A stretch of 64,000 bases of DNA from Pedobacter cryoconitis (GCA_019352875.1 JAAAFW010000006.1:387733-451732); one strand, 5' to 3'; positions 1-9,620 are shown, counted from the stretch's first letter. Notes: generated by a model not told the origin, from the sequence alone. A program made the numbers and translations.

Positions 1-2195
1 ATGGTAACAGGGAGAAAATTATCAATATAACCACTAAAAAGGACATGAAGCACGGTTATTTCGGTAACTCCAGCGTTGGCGGCGGCACGGATGGGCGTTA
101 TGATGGGAGTGTGAATGTCAATAAATTTAAAAATGATCAGCAATTCTCGTTGATCGGACAATTTAATAACGTCAACAAGCAAAGTTTCGGTGGTGGTGCC
201 ACGGGCGGCGGCGGTGGTGGCGGTGGAAGAAGGTCTGGAGGCGGAGGTTTCAATCCTGGTGGTGGAAATACCGGAGCAGGACAGCAGGGGATTACCACAA
301 CCAATGCTGTGGGATTGAACTTTGCTGACATTTATAAAAATGATACAAAGATCACAGCCAGTTACTTCTTCAATAAAACTGCACTGGATAATCAGCAGAC
401 AAGTCTCAGACAAAACTTGCTTGGCGATAGCAGAACCACTTTCGATGAGGCATTAAATAGCCAGACAGACAAAAAAAACCACAGGTTTAATTTCATGTTA
501 GATACCAAACTGGACTCTACAATTTCGATCCGGGTTCAGCCGAATATCACCTATACCGAAACAGGTCTGGATCAGAATAGTAATTACACCAATAACTATG
601 GAAGCTATGTAACTACAGGAACACAGGCTTACAGGACTAATTCGACTGCGCCTACGGTGAGTAATAATTTATTGCTGCGTAAAAAATTCAGTAAAGCAGG
701 ACGTACGCTTTCCTTAAACGTCAACACAAGTATTAATAACAGTGATGCTACGAATTATAATGATATACTGAACAATACTGTTAATGGTGGTGTAGAAACC
801 AATGAGCAGACCAGACAGTTAAATGACCAGAATGCAAAATCATTAAATAATACAACCAGATTGGTTTATACCGAACCACTGGATAAGACATTAAACCTGG
901 AGGTCAATTATCAGAATATGTACAGCACTGACCGTAGTGAGCGTATGACTTTTAATTTTAATCCAATAACCAGTCAGTACGATCTTCCTGATTTCAAATA
1001 CACCAACACTTATGAGAACCGGACAATGACCAATGCACTAGGTACAAGTCTGAATAAAAACGGGGCTAAGTATAACTGGAATATCGGCGTGGGTGTACAG
1101 CATACAGACCGTAAAAATGATAACCTGACAACGGGAAGCCTATTTAACCAGAGTTTCTATAATTTTATTCCGACAGCACAGTTACGCTATAACTTCAGTA
1201 AAAGTAAAAGACTGGTTATCCGTTACCGCGGAAATACCCAGCAGCCGAGCATTAGTCAGATCCAGCCCATTCTGGATAACTCCAACACACAAAGTATAGC
1301 TATCGGTAATCCGGACCTGAAACCATCATTCAGTAACAATTTGACTGTATTCTATAATAACTTTGACTTTGCGAAATTCCGTTCACTTTTTGTCTTTGCA
1401 AACTTTAGCCAGACTTTCAATGCTTTTGGTAACAGCAGTACATTGATTACAGATCAGGCAAGTGAGAACTTTGGAAAGCTGGAGGTAGTACCAGTTAACG
1501 TTGATGGTGTTTATTCGGGAACTTTAGGGTCTTCCTTAGGATTGCCGATCATTAAAGGGAACAAACTAAACCTGAATATAGATTTGAGTGGTAACTACGC
1601 AAGAGGGGTGAATTTCACCAATGCTCTGCAGAATATTACCAATGATTTATCTGTTACAAATAGATACAGACTCGTTTCCTCTATGGATAAACTCGATCTG
1701 ACAGCCGGTATCGGCGGTTCCATTAACCGTGCTACTTACTCCGCACAGCCTTCTGCGAATACCACCTATTATACACTTAATCCAACTATTGACGTCAGTT
1801 ATATGTTCCCGGGTAATATCCGTTTAGCAGTAGATGTCGATTATTATCAGAACACAGGAAGGGGAGAGGCATTCGATACTAATTACACTTTACTAAACAG
1901 TTATATCAGTAAGCAGTTCTTCAAAAACAGAGGTACATTTAAGTTTGCGGTGAATGATATCCTAAATCAGAACCAGGGAATTACCAGAACTTCGTCAAAT
2001 AATACAATTACTGACTTAAGATATAACGTGCTGAAAAGATATGCAATGCTTTCATTTACGTATTCGTTAAGTCAGATGGGTGGAAAGCGTACTGACCGTA
2101 TGGGGCCGCCAGATGGCCCCGGAGGACAACAAGGTCCGGGTGGCTACCGTGGTGGCGGTGGTGGCGGCTTTGGAGGAAGCAGAAGAGGTATGTAA
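1..2195 (+). CDS. Outer-membrane beta-barrel protein, 5' end outside window
   Basis: The reading frame is open to the left edge (in frame from base 3), so only the C-terminal part, about 731 residues, is present. Before the first ATG at base 45 the frame reads INITTKKD, the stretch that usually ends the plug domain and opens the barrel in Bacteroidetes TonB-receptor-like barrels. The rest is alternating aromatic/polar beta-strand sequence. A Gly-rich loop lies about 20 residues into the barrel and a second Gly-rich tail ends the protein, which is uncommon for a barrel C-terminus. It lies 83 bases upstream of feoA, so a link to iron is possible but unproven. Substrate unknown. Confidence 0.8.
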   Translation, partial: GNREKIINITTKKDMKHGYFGNSSVGGGTDGRYDGSVNVNKFKNDQQFSLIGQFNNVNKQSFGGGATGGGGGGGGRRSGGGGFNPGGGNTGAGQQGITTTNAVGLNFADIYKNDTKITASYFFNKTALDNQQTSLRQNLLGDSRTTFDEALNSQTDKKNHRFNFMLDTKLDSTISIRVQPNITYTETGLDQNSNYTNNYGSYVTTGTQAYRTNSTAPTVSNNLLLRKKFSKAGRTLSLNVNTSINNSDATNYNDILNNTVNGGVETNEQTRQLNDQNAKSLNNTTRLVYTEPLDKTLNLEVNYQNMYSTDRSERMTFNFNPITSQYDLPDFKYTNTYENRTMTNALGTSLNKNGAKYNWNIGVGVQHTDRKNDNLTTGSLFNQSFYNFIPTAQLRYNFSKSKRLVIRYRGNTQQPSISQIQPILDNSNTQSIAIGNPDLKPSFSNNLTVFYNNFDFAKFRSLFVFANFSQTFNAFGNSSTLITDQASENFGKLEVVPVNVDGVYSGTLGSSLGLPIIKGNKLNLNIDLSGNYARGVNFTNALQNITNDLSVTNRYRLVSSMDKLDLTAGIGGSINRATYSAQPSANTTYYTLNPTIDVSYMFPGNIRLAVDVDYYQNTGRGEAFDTNYTLLNSYISKQFFKNRGTFKFAVNDILNQNQGITRTSSNNTITDLRYNVLKRYAMLSFTYSLSQMGGKRTDRMGPPDGPGGQQGPGGYRGGGGGGFGGSRRGM

Positions 2196-2230
2196 TAATT
2201 CGGTGGGCTTTACACTAAGGCTTGTTCTTA

Positions 2231-2262
2231 TTTGTATTTATTATAGATAAAGGTTAACTTGC
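2231..2262 (+). promoter_or_regulatory. Possible promoter of feoAB
   Basis: TTTG at 2231-2234 is followed after 20 bases by TAACTTGC at 2255-2262, a partial match to the Bacteroidetes -33/-7 pair (TTTG, TAnnTTTG). A transcript from here would leave only about 10 bases of leader before the feoA ATG. No Fur box was recognised by eye. Confidence 0.35.
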
Positions 2263-2278
2263 GACCTTAATATAAGAT

Positions 2279-2494
2279 ATGAACCTTTCACAATTAACTC
2301 CAGGAGAAAGAGGCACAATTGTCTCATTTACAGATTTAGAAATGTCAGTAAAGTTGATGGAAATGGGCTGTTTGCCTGGGGAAATTGTAGAAGTGGAGCG
2401 TTTTGCGCCACTTGGTGATCCTATCGCGATCCGGGTTGCAGGATATCAGCTTTGTTTACGAAAAAATGAAGCATCTGTAATTATAATCTCTTAG
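2279..2494 (+). CDS. feoA: FeoA, ferrous iron transport accessory protein
   Basis: A 71-residue single-domain protein with the SH3-like FeoA fold pattern: MNLSQLTPGERG at the start, then MGCLPGEIVEVE and a C-terminal core ending in strand-forming residues. FeoA is a small cytoplasmic partner of the FeoB GTPase-permease. The length is normal for the family. It is followed after 5 bases by feoB on the same strand, so the two are almost certainly co-transcribed and probably translationally coupled. Confidence 0.95.
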   Translation: MNLSQLTPGERGTIVSFTDLEMSVKLMEMGCLPGEIVEVERFAPLGDPIAIRVAGYQLCLRKNEASVIIIS

Positions 2495-2499
2495 AAAAT

Positions 2500-4617
2500 T
2501 TGGCTGCTGATCTGAAAATTGCACTTGTTGGTAACCCCAATACAGGGAAATCAACACTCTTTAATCTACTAACCGGGCTCAACCAGAAGATTGGAAACTT
2601 CCCCGGGATAACCGTCGACAAGAAGACAGGTTTTTGTAAAATTGGTGACGACAAAACCGCTGAGGTAGTGGATTTGCCGGGTACTTATAGTCTTTATCCT
2701 AAGAGTAAGGATGAGAGTATAGTATTCCAGATACTGGCTGACCGCGAGAACCGCAGTCATCCTGATTTGATCGTGCTTGTGGCCGATGCAACCAACCTGC
2801 GCCGGAACCTGCTGTTGTATACACAGGTTGCAGACCTGCAGATCCCGGTGATTTTAGCACTGAATATGACTGACATGGCCAAAAAAGAAGGCCTTGCTAT
2901 AGACATAGATCAGCTGTCTAAAAACCTGGGTGTTCAGGTCGTTGCCATCTCAGCCAGAAATAATATCGGATTAAAAGAATTAAAAGAGGCAATTGCTAAC
3001 GCACCATCGATCCCTACACAAGAACCGGGAACGGATATTCAGGTGCTTGCACCTGAAGCAATTGCTGCTACGGGTCAATTAATCAAGACAACTAATCCGT
3101 ACTTCGCGCTGCAGGTGCTTCACCAGCATAGCGAGATGGATATTTATACGCCGGAGCAACATCAGCAGTTGAACCAGATTGCGTCTGAACATAACTTTGA
3201 ATCTTCCAAAATACAGACTGCCGAAACTGTTGCCAGATATCGTTATCTGGGTACCATATTAAGCGGTATAATTACAGATACCGGTGCACAGAAGAAATTC
3301 ATTATGAGCGACCGGATAGATAAAGTCCTGACTCATAAAGTGTGGGGTTTTGCTATCTTCCTGCTCATTCTGTTATTTGTCTTTAACGCAATTTTCTCCT
3401 GGTCAGCATATCCGATGGATATGATTGAGGAGGGCTTTGCACGCTTAACAGACCTGGGACATGAACACTTACCGGAAGGGATGCTTACCGATCTCTTACT
3501 GGATGGTGTTGTGGCAGGTTTAGGCGGAATTGTAATCTTCATTCCGCAGATCGCGATCCTGTTTGCTTTGATATCCATTATGGAAGATACTGGTTATATG
3601 GCCAGAGTTACCTTTATGATGGACCGTATCATGCGTAAATTCGGTTTAAGTGGAAAGTCAGTCGTACCGATGATCGGAAGTCTGGCTTGTGCTGTACCAT
3701 CTATCATGAGTGCCAGGAATATAGAAAACTGGAAAGACAGAATTATTACCATTATGGTTGCGCCATTGGTGAGTTGTTCTGCCCGCCTACCAGTTTATAC
3801 CCTGTTGATCTCGTTGATTATTCCAGACGAAAAAGTACTCGGTTTTATCAGCCTGCAGGCGTTAACCCTGATGGGTATGTACCTGATTAGTATAATAGCT
3901 GCGGTACTCGTTGCTTTTGTTATGAAATTCCTGATCAAGGCTAAAGAGAAATCGTACTTCATCATGGAGATGCCGGTTTATCAGAGACCAAGATGGAATA
4001 ACGTACTGTTAACGATGTATGAAAAGTCTAAGACCTTCGTATTTGAAGCGGGTAAGGTGATTATTGCGATTTCAATTGTATTATGGGTGATGGCAAGTTT
4101 TGGTCCGTCAGACCGTTTCGAAAGAATTGATCAGAAATACGAAAAAATCGAATTACAGCAGGATAGCTTAGCAATCAGTACACTGGAGCGTGATCGCTCA
4201 GCAGAGAAACTGGAAAACTCTTACGTAGGTATTTTAGGTCAGACTATAGAACCTGCTATCAGACCATTAGGTTTTGACTGGAAAATAGGTATTGCTCTAA
4301 TTACATCATTCGCTGCAAGGGAAGCCTTTGTGGGTACTATGGCCACTATTTATAGCGTTGACAGTGCAGACGAAGAAGCCACAACAATCAGAAATAAACT
4401 AAAAGGAGCTACAGATGCCAATACAGGACTGCCGCTGTTTACTTTTGCAACAGGATTTTCACTCATGCTCTTTTATGCATTTGCAATGCAATGTATGAGT
4501 ACCGTTGCGATCGTCTACCGTGAGACCAAGTCATGGAAATGGCCAATGATCCAATTGGTTTATATGACAGCATTAGCATATTTTGCCAGCCTGATAGCCT
4601 ACCAGTTATTAAGGTAA
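2500..4617 (+). CDS. feoB: FeoB, ferrous iron transport GTPase and permease
   Basis: Inner-membrane Fe(II) transporter of 705 residues. The N-terminal G domain shows G1 GNPNTGKS (residues 11-18), G3 DLPG (57-60) and G4 NMTD (121-124). The membrane part follows, with the two Gate/nucleoside-recognition halves from about residue 280 to the end. The start is TTG, 5 bases after the feoA stop; it places the G1 motif at the usual distance from the N-terminus, and no nearby ATG would preserve it. Conserved residues of the permease half such as CAVPSIMSAR are present. Function is well established for the family. Confidence 0.96.
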   Translation: MAADLKIALVGNPNTGKSTLFNLLTGLNQKIGNFPGITVDKKTGFCKIGDDKTAEVVDLPGTYSLYPKSKDESIVFQILADRENRSHPDLIVLVADATNLRRNLLLYTQVADLQIPVILALNMTDMAKKEGLAIDIDQLSKNLGVQVVAISARNNIGLKELKEAIANAPSIPTQEPGTDIQVLAPEAIAATGQLIKTTNPYFALQVLHQHSEMDIYTPEQHQQLNQIASEHNFESSKIQTAETVARYRYLGTILSGIITDTGAQKKFIMSDRIDKVLTHKVWGFAIFLLILLFVFNAIFSWSAYPMDMIEEGFARLTDLGHEHLPEGMLTDLLLDGVVAGLGGIVIFIPQIAILFALISIMEDTGYMARVTFMMDRIMRKFGLSGKSVVPMIGSLACAVPSIMSARNIENWKDRIITIMVAPLVSCSARLPVYTLLISLIIPDEKVLGFISLQALTLMGMYLISIIAAVLVAFVMKFLIKAKEKSYFIMEMPVYQRPRWNNVLLTMYEKSKTFVFEAGKVIIAISIVLWVMASFGPSDRFERIDQKYEKIELQQDSLAISTLERDRSAEKLENSYVGILGQTIEPAIRPLGFDWKIGIALITSFAAREAFVGTMATIYSVDSADEEATTIRNKLKGATDANTGLPLFTFATGFSLMLFYAFAMQCMSTVAIVYRETKSWKWPMIQLVYMTALAYFASLIAYQLLR

Positions 4618-4626
4618 ATCCTATCT

Positions 4627-4663
4627 TTATGACCATGTTAGGCTTAAGCTAGCATGGTCATAA
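4627..4663 (+). terminator. Hairpin after feoB
   Basis: An 11-bp perfect inverted repeat (TTATGACCATG and its complement) with a 15-base loop begins 10 bases after the feoB stop. It lacks a long T-tract, so it may be a weak terminator or an mRNA-stabilising hairpin. Confidence 0.45.
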
Positions 4664-4694
4664 ACAATAGTATCGGTCATCAAGCACAAATAAA

Positions 4695-5309
4695 TTGGAA
4701 AAAGCAGAAGTTTTAGCCAGGTACATGCCGGAACAAGCCGCACCGGTGATCGCCAAATGGATCGATTATTTTCAGTGCGAGTTTAAAATTTCAAAGAGCA
4801 GATCCACTAAGCTCGGTGATTACAGGCATCCTTTTCGCCAGACAGGGCATCAGATCTCTGTAAATAATAATCTCAACCGTTATGCATTTCTGGTTACCAC
4901 TGTACATGAATTTGCACATCTGCTAACCTGGAACGAATTTCAGCATAAGGTTAAGCCACATGGTGCGGAGTGGAAATCAAATTATAAAAAAATGATGATT
5001 CCGTTTCTGGAACAACGGGTTTTTCCAGAAGACCTCGAACGTGCGATTTCAACTTACCTGACCAATCCTTCGGCCTCCAGCTGTACAGACCTCCATTTAT
5101 CAAGGGCTCTGAAAAAATATGACAGCAGTGGTGACCATACCAGGCTCGAAGAATTAGATACCCATACCGTATTCCGCATTAAAGATGGCAGGAGATTTAA
5201 AAAGGGGGAGAGGTTGAGAAAACGTTATCGTTGCGAATGTCTTGATAATGGAAATATCTACTTGTTTAGCCCGCTCGCAGAAGTATTCGTTGCAGAAACA
5301 GGCACATAA
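4695..5309 (+). CDS. SprT-like zinc metalloprotease-domain protein
   Basis: A 204-residue cytoplasmic protein with a zinc-binding HEFAH motif at residues 71-75, and PHGAEWK shortly after, which supplies the probable third ligand. This is the SprT/SprT-like arrangement; eukaryotic Spartan uses the same domain for DNA-protein crosslink repair, but bacterial members are poorly characterised. The start chosen is TTG at 4695; the first ATG would be at codon 11. The last 52 bases overlap the convergent lipoprotein gene. Domain assignment is firm, cellular role is not. Confidence 0.8.
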   Translation: MEKAEVLARYMPEQAAPVIAKWIDYFQCEFKISKSRSTKLGDYRHPFRQTGHQISVNNNLNRYAFLVTTVHEFAHLLTWNEFQHKVKPHGAEWKSNYKKMMIPFLEQRVFPEDLERAISTYLTNPSASSCTDLHLSRALKKYDSSGDHTRLEELDTHTVFRIKDGRRFKKGERLRKRYRCECLDNGNIYLFSPLAEVFVAETGT

Positions 5310-6082
5310 ACAGCCTGTTTATCTTCTATTGTCCATTTAAATTTGAGCTGTGTATCTCTGAATTTCCCAGGATAGTTCAGCAGGCTGTCAATAAAAGTAT
5401 CCTTTTGTTCAACCAGGATTGCGGCTTTATAATTACTCCGGGACTTACTTTTCAGCATGATAAAACGTGCATCGGGATAAGTCGCGATATTGTCAAATAC
5501 CATTTCAAATTTATCCTTACCAGTAAGCGCATCGTCCATCCCTTTAATTTCATCTTCGAAATTGTTTTCACGCGTTTTCAGTTCAGCAGCAGAAAGCGGT
5601 AAAAAAGGAAGGGTACGCAAAGCATCAGCTGAGCTGGCAGTACGCGTATCCATGCCAAAGACAATACCGTTACGAAGATAAGTTCTGCTGTCTCTGAATA
5701 ATTCAGCATCCTGATTCATAAATTTACTTTTTTCCCTGATCAGCATTAGACTATCCGCCCGGAAGTAATAACTTTTAACAGAAGAACTAAGGCTTCCATT
5801 ATTGCTGTAGATCCGGTAGAGCATACTGTTATTGTAGTCACTGAATTTTTCAGTATAGACAGAAAGATCACCAGAAGTATAAATCAGACTGTACTGTTTT
5901 CTGAATTTCGGCAGTTCACGATCTACACCAGCTGCAAAATTCAGAATAGTTTTGTCATTCAGGTTGGTAGCGGCTTCATCGCTCAGTATATCTGCCTGAG
6001 GGTGGCTCGACCGGAAATACTTGCAGGACGAAGAAAATAAAAGCAGTATAATTGCCAGACCAGATAAAAGCTTGAATTTCAT
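5258..6082 (-). CDS. Putative lipoprotein, function unknown
   Basis: A 274-residue protein with a lipoprotein signal peptide: Lys-rich start, hydrophobic stretch IILLLF and lipobox FSSSC at about residues 16-20. The mature part is hydrophilic and mixed alpha/beta; I recognise no domain. It is presumably anchored in the outer or inner membrane facing the periplasm. Its 3' end overlaps the SprT-like gene on the other strand by 52 bases, and it lies 45 bases downstream of the E1 gene on the same strand, so it could be the last gene of the lutB-E1 transcript. Confidence 0.75.
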   Translation of the reverse strand: MKFKLLSGLAIILLLFSSSCKYFRSSHPQADILSDEAATNLNDKTILNFAAGVDRELPKFRKQYSLIYTSGDLSVYTEKFSDYNNSMLYRIYSNNGSLSSSVKSYYFRADSLMLIREKSKFMNQDAELFRDSRTYLRNGIVFGMDTRTASSADALRTLPFLPLSAAELKTRENNFEDEIKGMDDALTGKDKFEMVFDNIATYPDARFIMLKSKSRSNYKAAILVEQKDTFIDSLLNYPGKFRDTQLKFKWTIEDKQAVYVPVSATNTSASGLNK

Positions 6083-6127
6083 GTGCGTAAAGATTATGCT
6101 GAAGCAGTCTATTATCGTGCCAATGCA

Positions 6128-8113
6128 CTAATAGGCCAGTAGCTGGTCTATTTTTTGTCCCAGGCGGGAAGCAGCGAGAAACTGGTCCTCAAGAATTTTA
6201 TTCATCGGAATAGCCGTATCAAGGCTGGCACAACGCAGTACCGGTGCATCCAGTAATTCGAAACAATGCTCAGCAATCCAGGCAGAAATTTCACTACCGA
6301 AGCCGGAGCTCAATGTGTCTTCATGCAGAATAATTACCCTTCCGGTATCTGCGACAGCCTGTTTAACGGCCTGCTTGTCCCAGGGCTGAAGACTGCAAAG
6401 ATCAAGCAAAGTTGCCTGAAGTGCGGGATGGGCATCCAGGTAATTAATCGCCCAGTGTACACCCATGCCGTAAGTGATCAGGGTAAACTGCCCACCATTC
6501 CGGCGGCGGATAGCTTTACCGATCTCCAAAGTATAATAACCTTCTGGTACGGGACCGCTTAAGCTCCTGTATAACGATTTATGTTCAAAAAAAAGCACAG
6601 GATTAGGGTCGGCAATTGCGGCGAGCAATAAGCCCTTTGCTTCTAGTGGGAATGCAGGATATACAATTTTAAGTCCCGGTGTTTTGGTAAACCAGGCCTC
6701 ATTACTTTGGGAGTGAAATGGGCCGGCGCCAGTGCCAGCTCCCGTAGGCATGCGAATCACAACATCTGCCTTCTCTCCCCAGCGATAATGGGTCTTAGCC
6801 AGGTTATTGACTATCTGATTAAATCCGCAACTTACAAAATCGGCAAATTGCATTTCCACCACGGCCTTACAGCCATTTATCGAGAGACCCAACCCCGCTC
6901 CGACAACAGCCGATTCACAAATAGGCGTATTACGTACACGTGCCGTTCCAAATGAATCACTCAGCCCAGCAGTTATTTTAAAAGCGCCGCCATATCCGGC
7001 GATATCCTGGCCCATCAGCACCAGATTGGTGTGTTGTCCCATGCCTATCCTCAAAGCCTCGCTGATGGCGTCTAAGAAACGGAGATTAGGGAAAGGTGCA
7101 TTTTCAGGTGGGGCAACCGGTAGCAATAATGCCGGGGCATACATTTCTGAAAGTTCCGTCTCCGGATCTGCCTTTGGTTCAGGGTCAAGGAAGGCTTGTT
7201 CAATTTCCCTGGTAATTTCCGAACGGATTGAAGCTTTCATTGCAATAATCTGCTGCTCGGTAAGGACTCCTTCTGCCAGCAAATAACGCTCATAATTATT
7301 TAGCGGATCTTTGAGTTGCCATGCTTCCAGCAAATCTGCCGGGACATATTTGGTGCCCGAAGCTTCCTCATGGCCGCGCATTCTGAAGGTCATACATTCA
7401 ACCAGTACAGGTTCCGGATTTTCGCGGATGGAGACAGCCAGTTCATTGATTGTATCGTACACCTCCAGGATATTATTTCCATCGATCTGAATCCCTTTCA
7501 TTCCGTAACCCGCGGCTTTATCCACCAGGTTTTTGCAGCGGTATTGTTCGCTGACAGGAGTGGAGAGACCATATCCGTTATTTTCGATGAGAAAAATAAC
7601 CGGCAGATTCCAGACAGCAGCAATATTCAGTGCTTCGTGGAAGTCGCCTTCACTGGTTGCACCTTCTCCGGTAAAAACAAGCGTAGCTTTTTTATCACCT
7701 TTCAGTAAGTCGGCCAGTGCGATCCCGTCTGCCAGCGCGAGCTGCGGACCGAGGTGGGAGATCATTCCGATAATATGATGTTCCTGAGTGCCAAAATGGA
7801 AAGATCTGTCACGGCCTTTGGTAAACCCCGTAGCTTTACCCTGCCACTGAGCCATTAGCCGGCGTAGCGGGATATCCCGTGTCGTAAAGACACCAAGGTT
7901 CCGGTGCATTGGTAAAATATATTCCTGAGCATTCATCGCCAGGGTGGCACCAACAGCAACCGCTTCCTGGCCGATGCCGGAAAACCATTTGCCTATACGG
8001 CCCTGGCGGAGCAGGATCAGCATTTTTTCTTCGACCAGTCTGGGAAAAAGCAGACGCTGATAGAAATCCAGCAGCGTCTGATCGCTTTTATCTTTACGGT
8101 CGAAATGCATCAT
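6128..8113 (-). CDS. Fused 2-oxoacid dehydrogenase E1 (alpha + beta), thiamine-dependent
   Basis: A 661-residue E1 component of a 2-oxoacid dehydrogenase complex in which the alpha and beta subunits are one chain. The N-terminal half carries the thiamine-diphosphate motif, here GEGATSEGDFHEAL with GEG instead of the usual GDG, ending in ENNGYG. The C-terminal half, from about residue 340, is the beta-type pyrimidine-binding and transketolase C-terminal region (MGQDIAGYGG, GTGAGPFHSQS). It catalyses decarboxylation of a 2-oxoacid and transfer to lipoyl-E2. Branched-chain or pyruvate-type substrates are both possible. E2 and E3 are not nearby. It begins 2 bases after the LutB-like gene ends, indicating translational coupling. 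Confidence 0.88.
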   Translation of the reverse strand: MMHFDRKDKSDQTLLDFYQRLLFPRLVEEKMLILLRQGRIGKWFSGIGQEAVAVGATLAMNAQEYILPMHRNLGVFTTRDIPLRRLMAQWQGKATGFTKGRDRSFHFGTQEHHIIGMISHLGPQLALADGIALADLLKGDKKATLVFTGEGATSEGDFHEALNIAAVWNLPVIFLIENNGYGLSTPVSEQYRCKNLVDKAAGYGMKGIQIDGNNILEVYDTINELAVSIRENPEPVLVECMTFRMRGHEEASGTKYVPADLLEAWQLKDPLNNYERYLLAEGVLTEQQIIAMKASIRSEITREIEQAFLDPEPKADPETELSEMYAPALLLPVAPPENAPFPNLRFLDAISEALRIGMGQHTNLVLMGQDIAGYGGAFKITAGLSDSFGTARVRNTPICESAVVGAGLGLSINGCKAVVEMQFADFVSCGFNQIVNNLAKTHYRWGEKADVVIRMPTGAGTGAGPFHSQSNEAWFTKTPGLKIVYPAFPLEAKGLLLAAIADPNPVLFFEHKSLYRSLSGPVPEGYYTLEIGKAIRRRNGGQFTLITYGMGVHWAINYLDAHPALQATLLDLCSLQPWDKQAVKQAVADTGRVIILHEDTLSSGFGSEISAWIAEHCFELLDAPVLRCASLDTAIPMNKILEDQFLAASRLGQKIDQLLAY

Positions 8114-8115
8114 AC

Positions 8116-9504
8116 CTATTTATTTTTTGCTTTCTGGTGGTCCTGGTATTGGCTGGAGAAAGATTTTTCAGCTATTTCAGGCATTTCCCTATATTTTCCC
8201 CACATCTTTTTGAAAAGCAGTTTCATGAAGAAATTTTTAACCTTGCCACCAAAAATGTCCATTCTGGAACGTTTGGCCATTCCCGCGTTCCAGACTTTCC
8301 AGCCCATATCCTCGGTTTTGGTATTCTCATGCTGTTCCACAGCGTCGCGGCGGTTCAGCAGCAGCATTTTATGAATATCTATTTTAACAGGGCAGACCTC
8401 AGAACACTTGCCACATAAACTGGAGGCATAACTCAGGTGTTTAAAATCCTTCATACCCTGCAGATGCGGCGTGATGATAGAGCCGATTGGCCCGCTGTAA
8501 GTTGTATTATAAGTGTGGCCGCCGATGTTTTTATAAACCGGACAAGCATTCAGACAAGCACCACAACGGATGCAGTAAAGCGCTTGTCGCTGGTCCTTTT
8601 GGGCTAGCAGGTTCGTTCTTCCGTTATCCAGTAAGATCACATACATCTCCTGGGGACCATCAGACTCATGCGGCTGTCTCGGGCCACTTAAAATTGTATT
8701 GTAGACTGTTAGATTCTGTCCTGTGCCATGACTGGATAATAAAGGCCAGAAAAGATCCAGGTCGGCCATAGAAGGGATTACCTTTTCGATGCCAACAATG
8801 GCAATGTGTACTTTAGGAAATGTTGTTGTCAGACGTGCATTACCCTCATTTTCAGTCAGTGCAATACTGCCTGTATCGGCGATCAGGAAATTGCCGCCGG
8901 TAATACCGATATCTGCAGTCAGGTATTTCTCCCGCAGCAGCTCTCTCGCTTTTTGTGTCAGTTGTTCCGGTGTATAATCCAGTGGAGTGCCAAATTTCTC
9001 ATGAAAAAGCTTCGCAATATCTTCTTTGCTCAGGTGCATCGCCGGCGTCACAATATGATAGGGCTTCTGCCCCAGAAGCTGGACAATATATTCACCCAGG
9101 TCACTTTCCAGTGAATCGATGCCGTTCTGCTCCAGAAACTCGTTCAGATGAATTTCTTCGGTGGTCATCGATTTAGATTTGATAACCGATCTACCTCCGT
9201 TTTTGCGGATGATATTTAGAATCTCCTGCTGCGCTTCAGCCGCATCATTTGCCCAGATTACCTTGCCTCCGCGCCGTTGAAAGTTGGCCTCAAATTCCGG
9301 AAGGAATTTGTCCAGGTTCTCCATCACACGCCATTTGATCACATGGGCCTTCTTTTTGGAAGCCTCCAGGTTTGCAAACCTGGATAAACCGCGTTCAACA
9401 GCCACATTATATTTTCCAATATTATGGTTAATTATATTGCGGTGATCCACATCAAATGCCTTCTCATCTGCCTTTACCAAAAACTCCTCAGCAATCTTCG
9501 TCAT
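8116..9504 (-). CDS. LutB-like iron-sulfur oxidoreductase protein
   Basis: A 462-residue protein of the LutB/YkgF family, which in Bacillus is the iron-sulfur subunit of the L-lactate-oxidising LutABC complex. The N-terminal LUD domain covers about residues 50-290. Two ferredoxin-type clusters follow: CIRCGACLNACPVYK, and CGKCSEVCPVKID about 50 residues later. A C-terminal basic tail matches the usual DUF3390-like end. LutA and LutC are not in the window; instead the gene directly precedes the fused E1, an unusual neighbour. Lactate oxidation is the family expectation, not shown here. Confidence 0.85.
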   Translation of the reverse strand: MTKIAEEFLVKADEKAFDVDHRNIINHNIGKYNVAVERGLSRFANLEASKKKAHVIKWRVMENLDKFLPEFEANFQRRGGKVIWANDAAEAQQEILNIIRKNGGRSVIKSKSMTTEEIHLNEFLEQNGIDSLESDLGEYIVQLLGQKPYHIVTPAMHLSKEDIAKLFHEKFGTPLDYTPEQLTQKARELLREKYLTADIGITGGNFLIADTGSIALTENEGNARLTTTFPKVHIAIVGIEKVIPSMADLDLFWPLLSSHGTGQNLTVYNTILSGPRQPHESDGPQEMYVILLDNGRTNLLAQKDQRQALYCIRCGACLNACPVYKNIGGHTYNTTYSGPIGSIITPHLQGMKDFKHLSYASSLCGKCSEVCPVKIDIHKMLLLNRRDAVEQHENTKTEDMGWKVWNAGMAKRSRMDIFGGKVKNFFMKLLFKKMWGKYREMPEIAEKSFSSQYQDHQKAKNK

Positions 9505-9576
9505 GTTTCAAACTTAGATAAAATTGTTACTATACACACAACAAGATAAAAATTTTATCAGTCTCAGCAGCACCAT

Positions 9577-9617
9577 AAACAAAAAAACCTGCCGTTTCGG
9601 GGCAGGTTTTTTTGTTT
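9577..9617. terminator. Bidirectional terminator after the tatC-rpiB-M28 operon
   Basis: An 8-bp stem (AACCTGCC and its complement, loop GTTTCGG) is flanked by an A-tract on the left and seven T on the right, so it has a U-tract in either direction. It sits immediately downstream of the minus-strand M28 peptidase stop at 9621. Confidence 0.85.
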
Positions 9618-9620
9618 ATT

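Noticed and set aside
137..331. Pro-rich minus-strand reading frame
   Set aside because: It is the complement of the Gly-rich coding region of the beta-barrel gene; a codon-composition artefact.
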